Below, one piece after another: positions 22,701 to 31,700 of a stretch of 45,000 nucleotides of DNA. The position numbers and the translations under genes were made by a program. The notes below the pieces were generated by a model that searched no databases, was not told the origin of the DNA, and worked only from the letters and a program-made list of their open reading frames with translations. The DNA comes from Symbiodinium natans. Lineage: Eukaryota; Sar; Dinophyceae; Suessiales; Symbiodiniaceae. Position 1 is the first letter of the stretch, and each line of letters begins with the position of its first letter. The stretch is from positions 851,440-896,439 of the forward strand of contig CAJNDS010000391.1 of NCBI GenBank assembly GCA_905221605.1, written 5' to 3'.

Positions 22701-25700
22701 CCGGGCTTTGCGCTCCAGCTCCTCTGCGAGCTGCCGAGAAGCCTCGCAGACGAAGAGAAGCGGAACGACTTCGTATGACTTCGTCGTGTGACAGCGCAAA
22801 GCACAAAGCATTAACTGCAAGGAGGAGTCCTTCAAATACGAATGCCCGGCCCTAGGCTCGAGGCAAACAACCCTGGCCTTGAGCTCCTCTTCTGTGGGCC
22901 CTGTGACCTCTCCCTGCTGCAGCTCCTTCCCAGAACCCATAATTTTGGCTCCCCCCCCCTCTTGTCACAAAAACAAATCAAAAGGCCTTTTGCCCAAGCT
23001 GTCAGTACCCGCAACGCTCCTTTCGTGCAGCGGCGTAGCTCACCTGGCCCGAGTTGATGAGCTCCGTCACCTTGCCCTGGCTGCGGGGTGTATAACTTAC
23101 AAAAACACGTGCAGAACTGCGATTCCGAACTATTCCATTTCTATGTCAGGGTACGTGACTGAGGGCCGCATTGAAGTCTTCTGAATAAAGGCGACGCCAA
23201 GACAAAACAAGTGACTTGCGCCGGGGTGTAGGATGCATCCTTAGCTTAATTATGTCATGCAGCCGCACCCTAATCATCAAGGTAGTCGCAGCTGTGACGC
23301 AGCCGCGCAGTGCCTTGCTCGGCTCGACGAAAACGAATATGCACCTTGGAGTGCCAGGTGAAGAGAGCGTTATGGGGCACAGCTGCAGATTGCAAAGGTT
23401 TACAGTTGCAAGCAAGTTTGAGGTTGACAGCATTGGCTGCACAAAGGCGTGCCCCATCTCAGTAGTGGAGCCGATGCCGGCAACCTTTTCCTGCTCTGGG
23501 TTTGGAGCTGTCCAAAGGCCACGCGGTCGCCATGCGACAAAGAAACTGGGCGAGAGGGTGTTTAGGGCCGGGGAGTTGTGTGCAATTGCCACATACATCT
23601 GCGCATCCGTCTGCAGACATGATAAGACACTCTGCGCTGCACGCTGCACCGCTACATTTCCGATCTCTTCCGATTGCCTTGTGCCTGCTCAGGCTGTGAC
23701 CTGCCACACCGGGCTGGAGCGCCGTACCGTTCACGAAGCTGGTAGCGGCAGCCTGAAGCTTTGCTTAGATTTGCAGAGGCTCGGGATGCGACGAACTTGG
23801 AACAGCTTTAGGGAGCCTGTAGGATCCAGGCTACACGCTTATGGGGGACATTGTGCAACGTGATGCTCTGCTCTGCGTAACAAGACAACACTGCAAGTCG
23901 TTGAAACATGTTGAAACCCTACGTGCCTCGGGATCCGTGGCCTTCAAGGTGACTGCACCGCCGGTGTTCTCGACGACCGCATGCTCCTCCGCCCAGGCCA
24001 CTGGTGTGGTATCAGGAAGATCAGCCCGGAAAAGTGCTCAATAAAAATGCGAGGATGCTGAAGGAACGCGTGGGAACTCGAAATGCGCCGAAGGCCTGGT
24101 GGATGCCAGGCACTTGCAGCGCCACTTCCGGCCTTGTGCAGCCCGCGCAGCCCCCAAGGGAGAGACTTGGCAACACTTAGGCAAGCTAAGAGCAGCCGGG
24201 TGCCAACAAAAAATTGGAGACAGGTCACCTCGTCTGAGGCCCTGAAAAATGAAGTGCGGGGCTCATCTAGTCTACACTCCAGCAGCAAGCAAGTAGCTGG
24301 TCTCCCTCCACCAGGGACTACGTCTCACAGCCTCTATGCCCTATGCCCTACCAAACCCAAAGCCATCACAAAACCTCTCACAGTAACCCTCTCGCAATGC
24401 CACAGCTGCGATGCCGGCTGATTGGCATCGCCGTCCTCCTGGCTTCCCCGGCCCACGCGGGTCACACCCTCCTGGCAAGGCAGGGTGATGCCGAAAGGGA
24501 GGATGCAAGTGCTGCAATGCGAGTTGTCGCAAAGGTTGGGAGCTTCAGGGTTCGATGGCAAATCGCTTCCGATGAGCCGCGCACAGGGCCTCAGCTACTA
24601 AACTTACTAAACCCACCGGAAAGGTGCATGGGCCGATACTTCCGAGCCTTGAAGGCGAACTTCAGCTTCGCCGTGAGGAGCAGGTCCTGAGACCAAACCA
24701 AAAGGAAGAAGAGAGACTGCGTGGCAAGTAGGCAAGCAGCAGAACCGAAACAGACTAGTCAACGAGTCCACTCCTGAATGCAAAAACAGCCCAGGCCCTG
24801 ACCTCGTTGAGGTTGGCGATGTGTGGAAGCTTCGTGTCTAAAGACTTCTCCTTCTTGGAGCCAGCCTGTCGTGCTGCGTGTTTTCGCATGCCTTTTGCAG
24901 GATCACGATATCTCCGCCATCTCTCAAGTTTACAGGGGGCACTGGGATACACTGGGATGCACTGGAACGCACTGGGATGCACTGGGCTTCTGCGTGGAAT
25001 GTCACAGCAGCAGCCGCACACAGACCCCAAACCCATACTCTCCCTCCCTGAAGCTTGGCGGTTCCGATCCAGAAACTCTGGCTTTTTGTGGACCACACGC
25101 GCGCCCTCGCCAAATAACCCTCAAGCAACGCGCACTACAAGAATCAAATCAAGGTAGAATGAACGCGGGCGTCGCAGACCAGTGCTCTGAGGCGCCTCGA
25201 ACCCCCTTTTCCTGCCAGTCCTGCTTGGGTGTGGAACCCTATGTCAAAACCCCTTCTGCGCAACCTCCCTGACACCATTTGCGCAGCTGCACTGTTCGCT
25301 TCCGTGAGGCCTGCGGCCAATGGCTGTTGGTGGGAAAACCCTCCTTTCTGCCTGCTTGACTTCTTGGCCTACCCAAGCGTCACCTGGCAACAAGCACACA
25401 CGCACAAATTGGCCCGGCTGCCCGCGCGCAAGCGTTTGCAGTTACGCGGTTGCGAGATAAGCTCATCAGCCAGCTCGAGACTTTGGGCCTTTGGACGGCT
25501 CTTCAGGTTTTTGGAGGGAGCTTTAGCCACCGAGCACGCGTTATTGCTTGGACAACAGATGACTCGCACCTTCTGCGCTTCTGACAGCCGCTCTGCGAAG
25601 CTCTTCTGCATCTCCATGAGTGCCTCTTGAGTTGGCTTTATGTCAGCTATGCTGCTAGCGAAGCCATCCGCTTCCATACGCTGCTTTGAGTTTTTGGAGT

Positions 25701-28700
25701 TCGGCTCAGAAACTGCCAACCGGCGCTGCCTGCTCCAGCGCTGCGATCTCGGCCTGCTTGTGGACCAGGTCCTGTCGAGGCATCGGTCGGCGTTGGCGGC
25801 TTGGAGCTTCGGCTTTGAGCAGCTTACCAGTACTGATAGCACTGATAGCGCATGAACCAATCCAAAGCCCGGCGACACTTGAGCCTTTAGAGAATCTCCG
25901 ACAGGTCAGAACCATAAGTTCAAACCCCGCATGCGCCTCTGTCTCGCCCTCTTTCGGAGACCTGGCACACAGGACGATGTGCTTCTGGCAAGAAGGTCAT
26001 CCGAAGGATGCCGGCTGGTTTTCAGGGGTCAAGATCTACCACTAAATCCTGAACGTCCACGTCTTTCCCAAACGTCCAGTGCCGCCAGTGGCGGACACCA
26101 GCTGACACGAAGCCGCCAAGCCCCCGCGGAACCTCAACTCTGAATAACCGAGGGTAACTGGGAGGCGCTGGCCCGCTGCCAACCATGTTCCGAAGCTTCT
26201 CGTTCTCCTCCCGCAACTGCCGGATGAGCTTGTCCTCCAAACTTTGGGATTTGAGGGGGGTTTGATGTAGGTCGATGTGTGTGCTCCTTCCCTTTTTAGG
26301 TGGGCGCAGGGGAGGAAGGCGGGTCTGTGGCTTAGGGTCATCACGGCTTGCAAGCCCCCAATTTCGCCTGAGGGTTCTCGTTGATGCTCGCTGTGTTCTT
26401 GATGCGCTTGGCACCTGGGAATTGCCGATGCTTCCCGGAAACAACTCGCGCCTATTCCCTATAAACTCTAGCCATAAAGCCTAAGCCCGACCACAGAAAG
26501 GAAAGAACGCCTGGTAAACACTCCTTACTTCGAGGCATCCCTACAACTAATTGTCCAGCCATTCGGGTGTCCAAAACATCTTCAGGGCGCGGTCGGCGTA
26601 ACGCAACGTGGACAGCGTCTCCTCGTAGTTCGACCTAGGTGAAGGGACTGAGAGATGGTGAATTGTAAGTTAACAAATTGACAGGCAAAAGCACCGTGAC
26701 CCGTTCTTGTGCCGTCACCGTGACTGCGACTCGCTGAGCGCCTGATGCTTACGGCAAAACACCACATACGCCAAGGTCACCAAAATATCTGACGACCGAA
26801 AACCTCTGCATGCTTGCAGGGCTCAACCTCCCCAAAGCCAGACGTCCTATGCAACCCCAAGGGACAGACGATGCCGGCGAAATCGCACCTCGGGCAAGAA
26901 CTGGTGGCAACGAAATCCAGGGGTGCACGCTGTTTCAAATTCAATGGTTTGAGTTTACAAAATTAATAAGCTCTAGGGAGGGTGTGGGGCAAGTCACAGT
27001 TTGTCGTGCTCTGGGCACCGCAGCGGAGATGCCACGCAGTTGCGTGGGTTCCAAGTTGATTGGTATTGTTGGAACACAAGGATTCAAGGTTTGAAGTTGC
27101 ACTGACTACAACTGGAATGGAGCGCTACTTAGCCGGTCAGAGCGTCAATGCACGACCATGTAGAGCGATGCGGAAATGCTGGCTCTGAAGCATGACACCA
27201 TTATGCGCGCCACGAAGCGTTCAAGATCCAACGCCGAACATAAATTACCCAGCCCGCGGAGGAATGATCTTAATAGCCATGAGCTCTTGATTCAGTCTTG
27301 CTACCGTCTCCAGGCCTGTTCCTTTTTTTTTTTCAGGCGAGCGCCTTTGGCAAAAGCAGCGTTTCCTGTTGCTTCGCATCCTTGGAGCTTCTTCCCGTAC
27401 TGTATCCACTGCGGAGCCCCCTGAACTCTGCACCACCCTCTGAGCTATGACGGCTGCTGAGAGTCATGCGTTTTGCCCAGTGCCCGGCTTAACTGGCATA
27501 CGGTACCATGAAGCTCTCCCTGATTCTGAGGCAGACACAGATCATGACGGTCTTGCTTGAACCACCTGAGATCATGGCTCTTGTTGAGCATGTGCCACTT
27601 TTCAGCACGCCAGGGCAAAGCCGAGACCGCGGCCGAGGGCATTCTGCAGAAGCCTTGTCAGCTTCGAGTCACGGTACGGCACGACCGCCTCAGAGCGAAC
27701 GATTCTAGGAAAACAAATAGAGCCTACCTATACTAAAGTGAAGATTAACGGATGACGGAAGAGGAAAGGGTGACCGGGGCGGAAAGCCTGGCACGGCCAA
27801 TTGCAGAAGCAACCTTGGACTCGCGCATTGGCCTTGGCCTTGCCCATGGCCTTGCACATCAGAGGATCAGGTCAGTCGAGCAGCTCGCCACATAGTCCCC
27901 TCTAAAGATTTTGGCCTGTATTCAGAAACTCACCCCAATGGGGGAACCTAACATTTGAGCCTTTCAGCCTTTCGGGCAGGGCCTTTAGGGCCTTGAGGGG
28001 CTCAGGATCTTCGGGCTCAAGTGGTTCCGCTGCTCAGGCATGACCCGGATTATCCAGGAAAGATCAGTGGGGCGTTGTCAAGGGCACCAAAGCTCAGGGT
28101 CATGTCACGGAAGCTTCAACACGCACTCCACTCTTTCGTAAGCCTCCCCATGGCTCTCTACCTTCTGCGGCTTGCTGACAGTCGTCCAGTCTACAAGCCC
28201 AGCCTTGTCTGCAAGCTTCTCGATCACATTGCCCAGGGCCGATCTCGCACAGCATAGCAACACACGAAATGGAGTCTCTCTGGCCCTGCGTGTTTGCGAA
28301 AATTATGCGTGCCTGTGTAGTTGTGTGTGCGCGCGCGCAAAGTGTTCATGGTCTTTCTTTGAAGCCCCGATGTGAGACACTCCCGGGCGGCACCCTTGCT
28401 CCCTGACACACTCTGCTCCCTGCCCTCCTTCCTTCCTTGGGACTTCTTGCCGTCTCGCGCGCGCGCTCAGCGGGACAAGGAAAGCACAGCTCCGCGCAGC
28501 AAAGTGCTTCGAATCTTCTTGGCCACGGAAACCACTCCCTCGCTTCTTTGTGCCAACCAGATCGGGCTCCCTCTCTAGTAGAACCCGCCGAATTAATAGA
28601 ACAGCTTGTGGAAGAAAGGACCTCTATGGACCCTACCTGAAGCAGTTCTGGCTAGGACAACAGTCACCCAAGATGGGCGGCAGCCGCCTTCCAAGTCAGA

Positions 28701-31700
28701 GGTTGAGGCATGGTGAGCCCAGTGAAGATTCAGCCGAGTAGCAGCGACTTGTTGATGGCACAGCCTTCCTTGAGGCGATCCCCACTGGCGCCAGTCTGGC
28801 CAGCCTCAGGCTGTGGGATGCTTGTGCAAAAGTAGGCCGTCAAAGGCTAACATTGCTAGAGCCCGCCTCGGATTCAGGATTCTAGACCTAATATGTTTCG
28901 GGATGGCACGTCACACCAGCGACTCTGAGCCCCTGGGCTCATCGATACTCTTTCCACGAGGCTCTTCCGATAAATCGTTGAACACGCTCGCTTGCAATCA
29001 TGAAGCCCCAAACAATTTAAAGAAAACACACAGAAGCGGCCTTCTCGCTGCCAGCCAGGTCCACCAAATTGATCAGCGACAGTTTCTGTCCTTGCTGGCC
29101 AGCGGCCTCGCGACAGGCTTCCGGGAGGTTTCGGTGCCGGACTCACAGCTGACGTGGCAGTCAAAACTTGCACTTCTGAGCTCATGAGCCAGCACGCCTT
29201 TCCCCCTCCCCCCACACAAACCACTCCGGGATGCATATTTGTGTTGAGGGGCCGGGGGGGAAGAGCGGGGGGGGGAGAGCGGGGGGGGGGGGGAGAGCGG
29301 GGGGGGACACTATAATCAGCATTCAAGGTGAGGTCACAGGTTCAGGTCCTGGCTCCAAATTCTGAATTCCCGCCTACGCGTCCCGTTGTTCAGGTTCCGC
29401 AGGGGGTTTCAGAGGATGCGACCCATCAAATCGGATGGTTTTGAGAGAAACGAACCCGGCAGAACATGACATTGCGAATGTGAATCCCGTCATGTATGAC
29501 ACCTCGCCTCTACAGGTGTTATTTGGCTTCCCACCGGCGGCCTGTGAAACTTGCTTGAATTCGATGGTGAGCACTGTGTGGGCCTTAGGTGACTGCCGCC
29601 CATTCAAAGCGCGACGGTTTTGTTGAGCTTCAGCTTAGGGTAGCTGTTAAAAGGGTGTTTCAGCGGCTTCATGGAATCCAAGATCTGCAGAGCAGTGCAA
29701 CAAACAGTTCAGTCAAGTCAAGAAAAGGTCCCCGCTCGGCTGCAAGCCTCCCTGCCCTCACGCACCCCCCTATGCCGGCTCGTGAACAGGGCGCGCGCCC
29801 TGCTGGAAGTGGCATTCATCCTCGGCAGAGCACCAAAGCAACAGGCTGGGCATGGCATGTTGGAAGGTCCGGTTGCCTCGGTGGATCACAGATCCAGGAT
29901 GGCCGGGAATTAAATTAGGATTTTTTTGTTTTTTTTTGGTTTTTTTTGTTTTTTGCTTTAGGGTTTAGGGTTTAGGGTTTAGGGTTTAGGGTTTAGGGTT
30001 TAGGGTTTAGGGTTTGGGTTTTGGGTTTAGGGTTTAGGGTTTAGGGTTTAGGGTTTAGGGTTTAGGTTTTAGGGTTTAGGGCTTAGGGCTTAGGGTTTCT
30101 TAGGGTTTTTTAGGGTTTAGGGTTTAAGGTTTAGGGTTTAGGGTTTAGGGTTCAGCATCTCAAGTTCGAGCATTTACTAGGCCAGCAGTGTGTGTAGGCA
30201 ATGGAAAAAAAAACCCACCCACCCAGAGAATCCCAAAACATTAAGAAAATATAAAATTCACATTTCTCATCAGCAAGCCCTGTCCTCCAACCTCACTCTG
30301 TCATGGACCATCCTACCCACGAACCATTTCATCGGCCCCCATAGAGGGGCGGGACTTGAAATCCTGAAACCGGTGAAGGCTCGGTTTTGGTCAACAATCC
30401 AGAAAACGAGAGACCACCCAGAGCCGTCGATTTCAGTACTAAAAAATCGCATTGTTAACTGGGACCCGGGCCGATCCTGGAATCCCCCTCATTTGGGGTG
30501 TTTTTGGAGGCAAACTTTCCCTCTCAAGGGGGGGTCGGAGTTTGAGGCAAGGGGGGGTCTCAGAAGACGATTTTGCCTTTAAAATTGAAAAATACGACCC
30601 CCCCTTGACCAAAACTAGGCTGTGAAAAGGTCGCGGGCCCTTCGTCAGAATTGAGGGTTACAAACCCTGAAATATCCTGAAAAACATTGAAAAACCATAA
30701 AAAACACTGAAAAATTCTGAAAAACCCTGAAGAACCTTGAAAACCGGGCCGATCCTGGGTGGCACTCATTTGGGGTGTTTCTGGAGGTAAAATTTCCCTC
30801 TCAAGGGGGGTCGGAGTTTGAGGCAAGGGGGGGTCTCAGAAGACTATTTTTTGCCTTTAAAATTGAAAATTCGACCCCCCTTGACCAAAACTAGGCTGTG
30901 AAAAGGTCGCGGGGGCGGCCCTTCATCAGAATTGAGGGTTGCAAACCCTGAAACACCCTGAAAAACATTGAAAAACCAAAAAACACTGAAAAATTCTGAA
31001 AATCCTTGAAAAACCTTGAAAAAGCCAAGGCCAAGGCCGCGCGCGCGCGGGCCAGGACAAGGCCAAGACCCTTGAGTGCCCAATAGGGCCGATCGATTTG
31101 GAAGGGCCAAGGCCAAGGCCAAGGCCGCTCGCGCGGGCCAGGACAAGGCCAAGACCCTTGAGTGCCCAACAGGACTGGTCGAGGACCGGTCGATTTGGAA
31201 GGGCCAAGGCCAAGGCGAAGGCCGCGCGCGCGCGCGGGCCAGGACAAGGCCAGACCCTTGAGTGCCCAACAGGGCCGGTCGATTTAAGGATTGGCCCCAG
31301 GGCCAGTGACCAACAGGGCCGGTCGATTTGCTGACTATAGGGTTTAAATATATATATAGGTAAGAGAGGTTTAGGATTTAGGGTTTGGGGTTTAGGGTTT
31401 AGGGTTTAGGGTTCAGGGATTAGGGTTCAGGCTGTTTGTTTCGGGCTTCAGTGTTTAGTGTGTAGCAACAAACAAACCCCTTACAATTAAGTAAACAAGG
31501 CATTTTGGTGTTAGGGTTTAGGGTTTAGGGTTTAGGCTTTAGGGTTTAGGATTTAGGGTTTAGGGTTTAGGGTTTAGGGTTTAGGGTTTAGGGTTTAGGG
31601 TTTAGGGTTCAGCATCTCAAGTTTGAGCATTTACTAGGCCAGCAGTGTGTGTAGGCAACGGAAAAAAAAACCCACCCACCCAGACAGCGCTCTCCCCTTC

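Noticed and set aside
30844-31269. A 141-codon minus frame and its overlapping neighbours
   Set aside because: They are produced by the GC-rich minisatellite; the repeat unit is visible in the protein.
29950-31620. A true chromosome end
   Set aside because: Kinesin exons of the same gene continue on both sides in the right order and strand.
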